Shown here piece after piece: positions 7,468 through 16,764 of a DNA stretch of 36,146 nt (its first letter is position 1; each line of letters opens with the position of its first letter). The notes under the pieces were generated by a model. It was not told the origin of the DNA. It made no database searches and saw nothing but the letters and a program-made list of their open reading frames with translations. The stretch comes from an uncultured Acidobacteriota bacterium (GTDB lineage: Bacteria > Acidobacteriota > Terriglobia > Terriglobales > Acidobacteriaceae), in assembly GCA_903832475.1 (NCBI GenBank), contig CAILBQ010000569.1:1-36146 (forward strand), written 5' to 3'. A program made the translations under genes and the position numbers.

Positions 7468-8901
7468 ATGAGTCAATTGACCTCGAAATTTCCTTCGGCC
7501 TCGGGCCGCAAGCCTCGCGTGGTCATCGTTGGTGCTGGTTTCGCCGGCATCAACGCCGCGATGGCGCTCAAGAAGTTGCCGGTCGACGTTACCGTCATCG
7601 ATCGGCGCAATCACCACACGTTTCAGCCCCTGCTGTACCAGGTGGCGCTGGCCGTTCTTTCGCCGGCGCAGATCGCCCAGCCCATCCGCACTGTTCTCAG
7701 CCGGAACACCAATACCGAAGTGCTGATGGACGAAGTAACCGGCATCGACACCGGGGCTCATCAGCTGAAACTGGGCAGCGGGACGACGATCGCCTACGAC
7801 TACCTGATTCTGGGAACTGGCGCGACACACTCCTACTTCGGTCATGAGGAGTGGTCTGCTTTTGCGCCTGGCCTGAAGTCGATTGAAGACGCACTCGAGA
7901 TTCGGCGTCGCGTGCTGCTGGCGTTTGAGCTCGCCGAGCGGCACATGCTGGAACATGGCTGGCATCCACCGCTTAATTTTGTCGTGATTGGAGGAGGTCC
8001 GACCGGCGTGGAACTGGCGGGCGCAATCTCCGATATTGCGCGGCTGTACATGCAGCATGATTTCCGCCACATCGACACGGCGCAGGCCCGGGTCATGCTG
8101 ATCGAAGGCTCTCCGCACATTTTGGGCACTTATCCGCAGGATCTTCAAGAGAAAGCGGTTGCGCAGCTCAAGGAATTGAAAGTCGAAGTGTCCACGAACA
8201 AACGGGTCACGGAAGTCGGCCCGAATTTCGTGAAGGTCGATGACGAACGCTTAGAGGCGGTTGTCATTCTATGGGCTGCCGGGGTGAAGGCATCGCCGCT
8301 GGGCAAGATGCTGGGCGCGCCGATGGACAAGAAGGGCGGCGTGATCGTCGACCAGCAGCTGAATCCGCCGAACATGCCGGAGGTTTTCGTTTGCGGGGAT
8401 TTGGCGCATCTGGAACAGGATGGCCATCCTGTTCCAGGAGTCGCCCAGCCTGCCATGCAGATGGGCAGGTTTGCGGCCAAGGCAATCGGGCAGGATCTCG
8501 AAGGAAAGCCGCGCGGGAATTTCCGCTACTTCGACAAGGGAGATATGGCGACCATTGGGCGGCTCGCGGCGGTGGCCAAGATCGAGTGGCCGTTCAAGGC
8601 GCATTGGGGCGGATTCATGGCCTGGGTCACCTGGCTGGTGGTGCATATCTACTTCCTGATTGGCTTCCGCAACCGCATCACGATTTTCGCGACCTGGGCG
8701 TGGACGTATTTCACGTTTACGGATGGAGCGCGGCTGATCACGGGCGACCAGCGGCTATCCGGATGGCAGGAATCGACGGAAGGCACCGCGAAGGATCCTA
8801 AGAATCCTGTCCCTGGCCAGATTCAAACTAAACCGCACGACGACCCGGGCCGGGAATCCCGGGCGGTGGTCCCGGACGCCGAGTTGGTGAAACAGCCATA
8901 G
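7468..8901 (+). CDS. ndh: Type II NADH dehydrogenase (NDH-2)
   Basis: A 477-residue single-subunit, non-proton-pumping NADH:quinone oxidoreductase on the cytoplasmic face of the inner membrane. The FAD-binding fold VVIVGAGFAGINAA (about 18-31), the DRRNHHTFQPLLYQVA segment typical of NDH-2, a second dinucleotide fold FVVIGGGPTGVELAGAI (about 171-187) for NADH, and FVCGDLAHLEQ for FAD are all present. The C-terminal part has two hydrophobic stretches (GGFMAWVTWLVVHIYFLIGF and ITIFATWAWTYFTF), the usual membrane anchor. A charged tail of about 50 residues ends the protein. It is followed after 15 nt by serS, so a shared transcript is likely. This enzyme recycles NADH without energy conservation at the entry point to respiration. 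Confidence 0.94.
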   Translation: MSQLTSKFPSASGRKPRVVIVGAGFAGINAAMALKKLPVDVTVIDRRNHHTFQPLLYQVALAVLSPAQIAQPIRTVLSRNTNTEVLMDEVTGIDTGAHQLKLGSGTTIAYDYLILGTGATHSYFGHEEWSAFAPGLKSIEDALEIRRRVLLAFELAERHMLEHGWHPPLNFVVIGGGPTGVELAGAISDIARLYMQHDFRHIDTAQARVMLIEGSPHILGTYPQDLQEKAVAQLKELKVEVSTNKRVTEVGPNFVKVDDERLEAVVILWAAGVKASPLGKMLGAPMDKKGGVIVDQQLNPPNMPEVFVCGDLAHLEQDGHPVPGVAQPAMQMGRFAAKAIGQDLEGKPRGNFRYFDKGDMATIGRLAAVAKIEWPFKAHWGGFMAWVTWLVVHIYFLIGFRNRITIFATWAWTYFTFTDGARLITGDQRLSGWQESTEGTAKDPKNPVPGQIQTKPHDDPGRESRAVVPDAELVKQP

Positions 8902-8916
8902 TAAGCTGGAAAGATC

Positions 8917-10233
8917 ATGCTGGACCTGGCCTTTGTGCGCAACAATCTGTCGCTGGTGGAAGAAAAGCTGCGCGCACGCGGGGCCGATCCGGCGGCATTG
9001 CTGGGCGATTTCCATTCACTGGACGCACGCCGGCGCGAGGCCATCACCCAATCTGAGCAATGGAAGGCGCGGCGCAACGACCTCAGCCAGCAGGTTGGTC
9101 AGTTGAAGCGAACCGGCCAGGACGCCACTGCTCTGATGGAAGAAACCAAGGCGCTCAAGGAGCGGCTGGACGAACTGGACGCCACCGCGGCGGCGCTGGA
9201 CGAGCAGATGCGGCAGTCGCTGGCGCGCATTCCCAACCTCACCCGCGACGAGGTTCCGGCGGGGAAATCCGAGGCCGACAACGTAGTCGTCAAGACCTGG
9301 GGGACGGCTCGCGAATTCGAGTTTGAAGCCAAGCCGCACTGGGAACTGGGCGAAAAGCTTGGCATTCTCGACCTGGAGCGCGCCGCCAAACTGAGCGGAG
9401 CGCGGTTTGCCGTCTACAAAGGAGCCGGGGCAAGGCTGGAGCGCGCGCTGATCAGTTTCATGCTCGATCTGCACACCACGACGCACGGCTATACGGAAAT
9501 TTTGCCGCCCTTCATGGTGAACAGCAAAAGCCTCTTCGGGACCGGCCAGCTTCCGAAGTTTGCGGAAGACCTGTTCCGCTGCGACGACGGGACGGAGTTC
9601 GTGCCCGGCGAGTACCGCGACAATGATCACTGGCTGATTCCGACGGCCGAAGTGCCGGTCACGAACCTCTATCGCGACGAAATTCTCGAAGACAGCAAGC
9701 TGCCCATTTCTTTTACGGCTTATACGCCATGCTTCCGGGCCGAGGCCGGCGCGGCGGGGCGGGATACGCGCGGGATCATCCGCCAGCATCAGTTTCAAAA
9801 GGTCGAGCTGGTCAAGTTCGTGCGCCCCGAAGAGTCCGACGCCGAGCACGAGCGGCTCACCCGGCACGCCGAGACCATTCTCGAACTGCTGGAATTGCCT
9901 TACCGGCGCATGCTGCTGTGCAGTGGGGACACGGGTTTCTCGGCCGCGAAAACTTACGACCTGGAAGTCTGGCTCCCCGGACAGGCGCTCTATCGCGAGA
10001 TTTCGTCCTGCTCGAATTTCGAAGCGTTTCAGGCCCGCCGCGCCAACATCCGCTACAAGCCAGGCGGCAAAGGCAAAAACGAGTTTGTCCATACGTTAAA
10101 CGGCAGCGGACTGGCTGTCGGACGGACCTGGCTGGCGATTCTCGAAAACTACCAAATGGCGGATGGCTCGGTGCGGATTCCCGAGGTGTTACGGGCCTAC
10201 ATGGGCGGGTTGGAGCGCATCGTCGCTCCCTGA
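8917..10233 (+). CDS. serS: Serine--tRNA ligase
   Basis: A 438-residue class II aminoacyl-tRNA synthetase that charges tRNA-Ser (and tRNA-Sec where present). The N-terminal 110 residues form the long antiparallel coiled coil that grips the tRNA variable arm, starting [18 protein letters not shown]. The catalytic domain shows motif 2 in [23 protein letters not shown], followed by KVELVKF, and motif 3 near the end in [19 protein letters not shown]. Length is normal for the family. The ATG at 8917 is preceded by GGAAAG. It sits between ndh and a small conserved gene with gaps of 15 and 31 nt, suggesting operon expression. Nothing unusual was seen in the active site. Confidence 0.97.
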   Translation: MLDLAFVRNNLSLVEEKLRARGADPAALLGDFHSLDARRREAITQSEQWKARRNDLSQQVGQLKRTGQDATALMEETKALKERLDELDATAAALDEQMRQSLARIPNLTRDEVPAGKSEADNVVVKTWGTAREFEFEAKPHWELGEKLGILDLERAAKLSGARFAVYKGAGARLERALISFMLDLHTTTHGYTEILPPFMVNSKSLFGTGQLPKFAEDLFRCDDGTEFVPGEYRDNDHWLIPTAEVPVTNLYRDEILEDSKLPISFTAYTPCFRAEAGAAGRDTRGIIRQHQFQKVELVKFVRPEESDAEHERLTRHAETILELLELPYRRMLLCSGDTGFSAAKTYDLEVWLPGQALYREISSCSNFEAFQARRANIRYKPGGKGKNEFVHTLNGSGLAVGRTWLAILENYQMADGSVRIPEVLRAYMGGLERIVAP

Positions 10234-10264
10234 AGCCCACGGCCACAGGAAGACAGAAGGATTC

Positions 10265-10639
10265 ATGCAAAAGACGTTAAAAAGCTACTTCTTTTGGACT
10301 CACCAGCGCGGCAGCTTCCATTACGACGTGATGGTGACGCTGATTCTCCTCTTCATTTTTGTGACGCCCCACCTTTGGAACTATGGCGACAAGCCATCGC
10401 CGATTGCGTCCATGACAGAGCCGATTTCGGTCACCAGCGACGGAGACCACGGATTGATCCTGACCGTTCCTATTCGCGACGTGCAGGTTGATCCCAGCGC
10501 CAGCGAGAACACCGTTCGCAAAGCGTTGAAACAGGCCATCCAGCCGGTGACCGGGGATGCCGTGTTCGTCGCAAAATGGATCACGGTTTCGGACGCTTCG
10601 GGTCATCCCGCGGCCTGGCAAGTCTGGGCACATAAGTAG
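10265..10639 (+). CDS. Conserved hypothetical membrane-anchored protein
   Basis: A 124-residue protein of unknown function. After a short aromatic N-terminus (MQKTLKSYFFWTHQRGSFHY) there is one membrane segment, VMVTLILLFIFVTPHLW, and then a soluble domain of about 85 residues that would lie in the periplasm. The topology resembles ExbD/TolR proteins (one N-terminal helix with a small periplasmic domain), but the conserved aspartate of that helix is absent, so I do not assign it there. The ATG at 10265 follows AGAAGG closely; upstream in-frame ATGs lie inside serS. It sits between serS and lolA on the same strand, so a role in envelope biogenesis is possible but only by neighbourhood. Confidence 0.7.
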   Translation: MQKTLKSYFFWTHQRGSFHYDVMVTLILLFIFVTPHLWNYGDKPSPIASMTEPISVTSDGDHGLILTVPIRDVQVDPSASENTVRKALKQAIQPVTGDAVFVAKWITVSDASGHPAAWQVWAHK

Positions 10640-10712
10640 CCTTCCTGTATGCCTCCTACAATCGATTGGCATCTTTGTCCGTCGCCGATTCATCTATTCA
10701 GTCTGGTGAACT

Positions 10713-11462
10713 ATGACTTCGCTCGTGAAAAGCATTCATTCGATTCGATTTTTCCAGAAATCTTTATGCGCTACGTCGCTTCTGGCGATGGCAGTTCTGG
10801 GTGGTACGTCTCTGGCGCCGGCCGCTGTGGCTGCCGACGATCTGACCAGCGTTCTGAACAAGCTGGACGCCTCTTCGGCCAAGTTCAAAACGGCGCAGGC
10901 TGACATCACTTCTGAAAACACGCAGACCGCCCCAATTGTCGACACGGACACGCAGACCGGGGCGGTGCTTTTCGAGCGCCAGAACGGCCAGTTGGAAATG
11001 GCCCTGCATCTGAAGACCGACAACGGCCAGCCGGCACAGAAAGACGTTGTCTACGCCGATGGCCTGTTGAAGTTTTACGAGCCGCTGCAGAAACAGGTAA
11101 CGGTCTTCAAGGCGGGCAAGAACCAGGTGCAGGCCGACACCATCCTGACCGTTGGCTTTGGTGGAAGCGGCAAAGACCTGCAGAAAAACTGGGATGTCAC
11201 GTATGCGGGCGCTGACAAGGTCGACGGCAAGCCGACGGCCAAGCTGGCGCTGGTTCCCAAGGACGCCGGGATGAAGAACAACTTTCCCAAGGTCTTTCTG
11301 TGGGTCGACATGGATACGGGCCTGGCGGTGAAGCAGCAGTTCTTCGATACTTCCGGCAACTATCGCGTCGCCACCTACCGCAATGTCAAGCTGAATGCTC
11401 CGCTGCCGGCAAAGGCTTTCGAGTTGAAGACGGCTCCGGGCACGCAGATCATCAACCGGTAA
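10713..11462 (+). CDS. lolA: Outer-membrane lipoprotein carrier protein LolA-like
   Basis: A 249-residue exported protein of the LolA family, the periplasmic chaperone that carries lipoproteins from the LolCDE complex to the outer membrane. A signal peptide is visible: basic start, hydrophobic SLLAMAVLGGTSLAP, and cleavage near AVAADD (about residue 41). The mature part shows the family pattern: an amphipathic start (LTSVLNKLDASSAKFKTAQADI), then GAVLFERQNGQLEMAL, VVYADGLLKFYEPLQKQVTVF, and the late strands VFLWVDMDTGLAVKQQFFDTSGNYRVATYRNVKLN. It fits a didermic cell. The gene converges with the glycosyltransferase gene across a 22-nt gap with no obvious terminator. Acidobacteria often have several LolA-like paralogues, so which cargo it serves is not clear. 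Confidence 0.82.
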   Translation: MTSLVKSIHSIRFFQKSLCATSLLAMAVLGGTSLAPAAVAADDLTSVLNKLDASSAKFKTAQADITSENTQTAPIVDTDTQTGAVLFERQNGQLEMALHLKTDNGQPAQKDVVYADGLLKFYEPLQKQVTVFKAGKNQVQADTILTVGFGGSGKDLQKNWDVTYAGADKVDGKPTAKLALVPKDAGMKNNFPKVFLWVDMDTGLAVKQQFFDTSGNYRVATYRNVKLNAPLPAKAFELKTAPGTQIINR

Positions 11463-11484
11463 TGGAAGGCCGAGCGCCGACACC

Positions 11485-12900
11485 CTAAATTCTGGGACGC
11501 GAGAAAATGCGCTGTAAAGCGATGCCGCCAGTCGCGAACAGGATGGGGAAAAACTCCAGGGTGTAGCGCGTCTCCGGAGCCTCGATGGTGAGCAGCAGCA
11601 GGCTGCGCAGCACCAGGTAGGCGGCCATGTACGGCCATAGACGCGGCCGATACAAAAAGCCCGCCAGCCCAAGCAGCAGGAAAAGCAGATTTACCCCGGC
11701 ATAGGCCCAGCTGAAGCGGGTTTCCGGCCGGTGTTGGCTGTACTGCCACCAATACAGGTCGATGGTGAGATTTTCGACTCGCGGACGCAGGGTCATGTCG
11801 GCCAGGCGTCCGAGAGGCAGAAGGACCGCGTCGCGTAACGGGTGATCGGCGGCGCGCTGACGGGCCAGGGCTTCGAAGCGCGCGTCGAGTGCTGGCGTCA
11901 GGTCCTGATTCTGGTTGTAGTCGGCGACCAGGGCGCTGGTCTGCTGCTTCTGCTGCGGGGAGTCGAAGGCTCGTTCCGGCAGCTGGTTGAAATCGAGCGG
12001 ACTGTCGGGGACATTCCAGTACACATCCTCGGTGCAGGCAAAATCCAGACACCAGGTCTTGACCCAGTGCTGCCAGCCGAGATGCGGATCCTCGCCGGGA
12101 TCGTTGGCATAGCGCGGAGCGAGCGGCTCGAAGACATGGAAAGTGTGCCAGTTGCGGCCGGCCCAGACGGCGAAGGGCAGAACGGAAAGCAGTCCGCAAA
12201 GCATGGCCGGACGCAAGGCGCTGGACAGCGAAATTTGAGAGCCACGAGCAAGAATCAAGGCCGGCCACAAGGCAAATGCCAGTAATGCTCCGTCGGGGCG
12301 AAGCATGGCGGCGCTGCTGATAGCCAGGGTGAAGAAGACCCAAAACAGCCGGGAACTCTCGCCGCGGGCACTGGTGCCAGGGTTCCGGCTTTCCAGAATG
12401 CGCTGCAGCGACCAGAGGGCGAGACAGATCATGTCGAAGGTGAGCGACTCGGTCAGAGGCGCGGAAGCATAGACCGCGGTGAAGGGGCACATCGTCGCCA
12501 GCCACAGCGCATTCAACCCGGCGCGCGGCGTGCTGATGCGTCGTACAAAATCGGCCAACAGGACGCACGCACCCAGTTCCAGGAAGATCTGCAGATAGCC
12601 CACGCCGGTGTACTGATCGACGCCGAAGACGGCGAAGCAGGCAGCCAGAAATAGCGGGTAGCCGGGCAGGCGAATCAGTGACGAGTGGATCACGCCGCTG
12701 CCGTCGGTGATGGCGAACTGGCCGTGCAGAAGCAGATTTTTTGCGAAGTTGCCGTAGATCAGCGCGTCACCCTGTCCCTGCGGGAACGCCCGCCACATCC
12801 ACAAACGAAGAACCAGCCCTCCGATGAGGGCGGCCAGGCCTCGCCAGACAAGGCGGGAGGGCCAGCTTACACTGATAAAAGGAGTGGGCGTCGATTTCAT
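11485..12900 (-). CDS. GT-C fold glycosyltransferase (family 39-like membrane protein)
   Basis: A 471-residue polytopic membrane protein resembling ArnT/PMT-type glycosyltransferases, which transfer sugars from polyprenyl-phosphate donors on the outer face of the inner membrane. The N-terminal helix (AALIGGLVLRLWMW) is followed by a periplasmic loop with QGQGDALIYGNFAKNLLLHGQFA, matching the usual acidic residue then Y-x-x-x-A-x-x-L-L of this superfamily, and by LIRLPGYPLFLAACF. Several further helices and a soluble insert of about 130 residues (about 235-370) follow, then final helices near LLFLLLGLAGFLYRP. The ATG at 12900 has GGCGG upstream. It is transcribed divergently from the GH18/NodB/GT2 gene across 281 nt. 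The donor and acceptor are unknown. Confidence 0.75.
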   Translation of the reverse strand: MKSTPTPFISVSWPSRLVWRGLAALIGGLVLRLWMWRAFPQGQGDALIYGNFAKNLLLHGQFAITDGSGVIHSSLIRLPGYPLFLAACFAVFGVDQYTGVGYLQIFLELGACVLLADFVRRISTPRAGLNALWLATMCPFTAVYASAPLTESLTFDMICLALWSLQRILESRNPGTSARGESSRLFWVFFTLAISSAAMLRPDGALLAFALWPALILARGSQISLSSALRPAMLCGLLSVLPFAVWAGRNWHTFHVFEPLAPRYANDPGEDPHLGWQHWVKTWCLDFACTEDVYWNVPDSPLDFNQLPERAFDSPQQKQQTSALVADYNQNQDLTPALDARFEALARQRAADHPLRDAVLLPLGRLADMTLRPRVENLTIDLYWWQYSQHRPETRFSWAYAGVNLLFLLLGLAGFLYRPRLWPYMAAYLVLRSLLLLTIEAPETRYTLEFFPILFATGGIALQRIFSRPRI

Positions 12901-13049
12901 GCGCGTCCGCCCGCCAGATTTGCTGTCGCTTTTGGATTTCCTGCCGCTCGACTCATCGTGAGCGCGACGAAATTTTTCGAAATCGCCGGCCGCACTCCTG
13001 AGCGTAACGCCTTGTTCGTGCTGAATTTGGGATTTCTTCCTGCCTTGAA

Positions 13050-13078
13050 TTGACGCACCGTACCTGCTTTCATACGAT
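13050..13078 (+). promoter_or_regulatory. Sigma-70-type promoter for the GH18/NodB/GT2 gene
   Basis: TTGACG-N17-TACGAT in the 281-nt divergent region, matching five of six positions at -35 and four of six at -10 with ideal spacing. It would give a leader of about 95 nt before the ATG at 13182. The rest of the divergent region (12901-13049) holds no recognised gene or clear promoter for the minus-strand glycosyltransferase. Confidence 0.6.
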
Positions 13079-13181
13079 TCGAGTGTAACCGTGGACGCGG
13101 CTTGTGTCGGAGTCTGCCTAGCCCCAAGTGTCTGCGAGTGTTCGCGCCGGCTAACCCCAGTTCTTCGACCAAAGGCCCCCC

Positions 13182-16100
13182 ATGCCCGACCGCCAGATCT
13201 TCTTCGACCCGCAACGCAAACGCTGGAAGCGCCTTCGCCGCATCCTCGACATTTCCGCTGTCACCTTTACCGTGGTCGTGGCCATCTTCATCTTCAACGT
13301 GCTGCGCCAGCAGCATCTGCCGGAGTTGCTGCTGCCATCGCCCAAGCACAACTACAAGGCGATCAGCGACCGGCAATCCGATTTGATGCGCGCGGAGCGG
13401 GCCAAGGAAAAGCCGGCCCGTCGAAAGACCAATCGCAAGGCTTCCGACGTTCCCTTCAATTCCGGCGAAGGCATTCGCGCGGCGTACTATCGGCCCGACG
13501 ACGCGGCCAGCTACTCCACGTTCAAAGAGCACGTCCACCAGATCGACATCGTGTTTCCCATGTGGCTGCATGTTTCGCAGCCGGACGGCAACCTTATGGG
13601 CGAGAGCAGCGACGATACGCGCGAATACCGCCTGGTCGACGAACACGGCGTGCATGATCCCGACGATCTGAACAAGATCAAGAATGTGATTTCGGCAGCC
13701 AAGGAAAACACCGAGATCTTTCCCAACCTGAGCAGCTACAATCCGCAAAATCACAGCTTCGACCCAGCCATCGGCACGATCGTTCTCGACCCGGTCAAAC
13801 GCCAGGAATTGCGCAGGCAGATCATGGCGTTCTTTGCCGGGATGCCCGCCTATCGCGGATTGTCGCTCGATCTCGAAAACTTCCCAGACAATGCGCAGGA
13901 CGCCTATCAGCAATTCATCCAGGAACTTTACGCGGATATGCACGCTCGCAATCTGCGGCTTTATGTCAACGTCGAAGTTTCCGCCGATGATGACATGCTC
14001 AAGCGCATGGCCGCCAACTCCGACGGCCTCATCCTCATGAATTACGACGAGCATGAGGTAGAGAGCGAACCAGGGCCGATCGCCTCGCAGACCTGGTTTC
14101 TGAACAACCTCAAGCGCGTGTTGAAAGACGTGCCCAAGGAAAAAATCGTCTGCGCGCTGGGCAATTACGGCTACGACTGGACCATGTCCATTCCCGACCC
14201 TAAGGACAAGAAGCATCCCAAGCCAAAGATCGTGAACACGGAAGACCTCTCCGTGCAGGAGGCCTGGCAGCGGGCAGCGGACGCGGACGCCGATCTCGAT
14301 CTTGATTACGATTCGTTGAACCCGCACTACTCGTTCATTGACGAGGACAAGCACATTCGCCACGTGGTCTGGTTTCTTGACAGCGTGACCACGCTGGACG
14401 AAATGCGGGGCGCACGAGAGCTGGGCATTCAGACGTTTGCGCTGTGGTCGCTGGGCCAGGAAGATCCTTCGACCTGGGCAATCTGGGACAAGCCCAGCAG
14501 TGCGGACGCCTTGACGGCCCTGGGCAGCGTTGCGCCCGGTCATGATGTCGACGATGAAGGCACCGGGGATATCATCCGCATCACCAACACTCCGAAGAAC
14601 GGCAAGCGCGTCGTGCAACTGGATACGGACGAACCCGATCTACGCCGCAGGCTCATCATCGACGAGCACATGGATACGTATCCTGCCGGCTACCGGATCG
14701 AGCTGTACGGCTATCATCCAACCCAGGTGGCGCTGTCCTTCGATGACGGTCCCGATCCAGCGTGGACACCGAAGATCCTCGACATTCTGAAGAAGAAGAA
14801 CGTCAAGGGAACGTTCATGCTGATCGGCTCGCAGGCGCAGGAGAACGTGGGCTTGATGCAGCGCATCGTGCGCGAAGGCCACGAGATCGGCAATCACACC
14901 TATTCGCATCCGGACATCAGCGAAATTTCAACACGCCAGCTGCAGCTCGAGTTGAACCTGACCGAGCGGCTTTTTGTCAGCAAGCTTGGCATTCAGCCGC
15001 TCTACTTCCGACCGCCCTATGACATCGACGAAGAGCCTGATACGGACGATCAGGCCGAGCCAGCCTATCGCGTTCAGCAGATGGGATACGTCATTGTCGG
15101 CAACAAGATCGATACCGATGACTGGAACGAGCATCCCCGCAAGACGCCTCAGCAAATCACTTCCTCGGTGCTGGAGCAGTTGGACAACCGCAAGACCAAT
15201 CCGCAGTTTCAGGGCAGCATCATCCTCATGCATGACGGCGGCGGCAATCGCGCACCCACGGTTGCGGCGCTGCCCGTCCTGATCGATGCGCTGCGCGCGC
15301 GCGGTTTTGAAATCGTGCCCATATCGCAGCTGATGGGCAAGACCACGGCGGAGGTCATGCCCAAGATCACCGGCATGCAGTACTGGCGCGCACGGGCCGA
15401 CTCGGTTGCTTTCAGCATCCTGTCCCTCTTTGGACATTTCGTGGTGTCAGTTTTCTTCGTGGGCGACGTATTGATGAGCGCGCGACTGATCCTGGTCGGC
15501 GTGCTGGCCATCATTGACCGCCTGCGCGGACACAAGCCGGGCAATCCGGCATTCACGCCGCCTGTGGCTGTCCTGGTACCCGCGTACAACGAAGAAACGG
15601 TCATCGTTCGCACGGTACGTTCGGTGTTGAATTCCACCTATCCTGACCTGCACGTGGTGGTGATCGACGATGGCTCGAGCGATCGCACTTCCGAAGTGGC
15701 TCGGGACGCTTACGGCCCCGAGATTGCCGCGGGCAAAGTGGCTGTGCTGACCAAAGCAAATGGAGGCAAGGCGGCCGCGTTGAATTACGCCGTCGAGCGG
15801 CTTACAGAAGAGTTCTACGTAGGGATCGATGCCGATACCGTGATTGCGCCCGACGCCATCGCCAAGCTGATGCCGCATTTCGAAGATCCCCTGGTAGGCG
15901 CCGTTGCCGGCAATGCCAAGGTAGGCAATCGCGTGAACCTGTGGACGCGCTGGCAGGCGCTTGAATACATCACCAGCCAGAATTTCGAGAGGCGCGCGCT
16001 CAATTTGTTCAACGTGGTCACCGTCGTTCCCGGTGCCATCGGCGCGTGGCGCACCGGGCCGGTTCGCAAGGCAGGCGGCTATCCGCTCAACACCGTAGCC

Positions 16101-16712
16101 GAAGATGCCGACCTGACCATGAGCCTGCTGGAGCAGGGACTGAAAGTCGTGTATGAAGACCGTTCGCTGGCCTTCACCGAGGCGCCGATCGACGCTAAGG
16201 GCCTGATGCGGCAGCGATTCCGCTGGTCCTTTGGCACGCTGCAGGCGGTGTGGAAGCATCGTGCTGCCTTCACACGCAACAAGGCTATGGGGCTGTTCGC
16301 ACTGCCGAATATCGTGGTGTTTCAGATGCTGCTGCCGCTGGTGTCACCGTTCATCGACTTGATGTTCCTGGTCGGCATCGGGCAGTTTCTCTGGGACCGC
16401 TATTATCACCCCGATGCGGCGAGCGCGGACAGCTTCGAAAAGCTACTGGCCTACTTCCTTACGTTCATGGTCATCGATTTTGTGACGTCGGCCGTGGCGT
16501 TCAGCCTGGAACGAAAGCATCCGGCCAACAAGGGCGATGGATGGCTGCTGTTCCATATCTGGCTGCAGCGATTCGCGTACCGACAGGTGTTTTCAGTGGT
16601 GCTGTTCAAGACGGTGAAGCGAGCTATCGACGGGCGGCCATTCAACTGGGACAAGATCGCACGCACTGCCAAGATGAGCAAGCAGACAGACAAGCTGATC
16701 GAGGGCGTCTAG
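13182..16712 (+). CDS. Trimodular GH18-like / NodB deacetylase / GT2 polysaccharide synthase
   Basis: A 1176-residue inner-membrane protein with three enzyme modules. One helix (about 23-42) leads to a GH18-like domain (about 90-450) whose DxxDxDxE motif reads RGLSLDLE: D230 and the catalytic glutamate E232 are kept, while the first two aspartates are R and S. Next is a carbohydrate esterase 4 (NodB) domain (about 510-720) with SFDDGPD (519-525), the H-x-x-x-H pair H572/H576, RPPYD (610-614) and LMHDGG (H684). Helices at about 745-780 lead to a processive GT2 domain with VPAYNEE, DD829-830, DADT (883-886), EDAD (974-977) and QRFRW (1011-1015), then closing membrane helices. PNAG and chitin-like systems use the same activities as separate proteins. 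A beta-1,4/1,6-GlcNAc-type exopolysaccharide is inferred. AAAGG precedes the ATG. Confidence 0.9.
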   Translation: MPDRQIFFDPQRKRWKRLRRILDISAVTFTVVVAIFIFNVLRQQHLPELLLPSPKHNYKAISDRQSDLMRAERAKEKPARRKTNRKASDVPFNSGEGIRAAYYRPDDAASYSTFKEHVHQIDIVFPMWLHVSQPDGNLMGESSDDTREYRLVDEHGVHDPDDLNKIKNVISAAKENTEIFPNLSSYNPQNHSFDPAIGTIVLDPVKRQELRRQIMAFFAGMPAYRGLSLDLENFPDNAQDAYQQFIQELYADMHARNLRLYVNVEVSADDDMLKRMAANSDGLILMNYDEHEVESEPGPIASQTWFLNNLKRVLKDVPKEKIVCALGNYGYDWTMSIPDPKDKKHPKPKIVNTEDLSVQEAWQRAADADADLDLDYDSLNPHYSFIDEDKHIRHVVWFLDSVTTLDEMRGARELGIQTFALWSLGQEDPSTWAIWDKPSSADALTALGSVAPGHDVDDEGTGDIIRITNTPKNGKRVVQLDTDEPDLRRRLIIDEHMDTYPAGYRIELYGYHPTQVALSFDDGPDPAWTPKILDILKKKNVKGTFMLIGSQAQENVGLMQRIVREGHEIGNHTYSHPDISEISTRQLQLELNLTERLFVSKLGIQPLYFRPPYDIDEEPDTDDQAEPAYRVQQMGYVIVGNKIDTDDWNEHPRKTPQQITSSVLEQLDNRKTNPQFQGSIILMHDGGGNRAPTVAALPVLIDALRARGFEIVPISQLMGKTTAEVMPKITGMQYWRARADSVAFSILSLFGHFVVSVFFVGDVLMSARLILVGVLAIIDRLRGHKPGNPAFTPPVAVLVPAYNEETVIVRTVRSVLNSTYPDLHVVVIDDGSSDRTSEVARDAYGPEIAAGKVAVLTKANGGKAAALNYAVERLTEEFYVGIDADTVIAPDAIAKLMPHFEDPLVGAVAGNAKVGNRVNLWTRWQALEYITSQNFERRALNLFNVVTVVPGAIGAWRTGPVRKAGGYPLNTVAEDADLTMSLLEQGLKVVYEDRSLAFTEAPIDAKGLMRQRFRWSFGTLQAVWKHRAAFTRNKAMGLFALPNIVVFQMLLPLVSPFIDLMFLVGIGQFLWDRYYHPDAASADSFEKLLAYFLTFMVIDFVTSAVAFSLERKHPANKGDGWLLFHIWLQRFAYRQVFSVVLFKTVKRAIDGRPFNWDKIARTAKMSKQTDKLIEGV

Positions 16713-16733
16713 CTGTTCTTGATGGAGGGGGCA

Positions 16734-16764
16734 AGCCTGGTCAAGCTTCCACGCTGACCAGGCT
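16734..16764. terminator. Perfect 10-bp inverted repeat between convergent genes
   Basis: AGCCTGGTCA and TGACCAGGCT are exact complements around an 11-nt loop. The element sits between the convergent 3' ends of the GT2 fusion and the 221-residue gene, and it contains the stop codon of the latter (16741-16743). No strong T-tract follows on either side, so it is probably a bidirectional or Rho-assisted terminator, or a 3'-end stabiliser. Confidence 0.5.

Noticed and set aside
12897-14618. 573-codon open frame antisense to the GH18/NodB/GT2 gene
   Set aside because: The plus-strand protein has three recognisable enzyme domains here. The antisense frame shows no motif and reflects high-GC codon bias.
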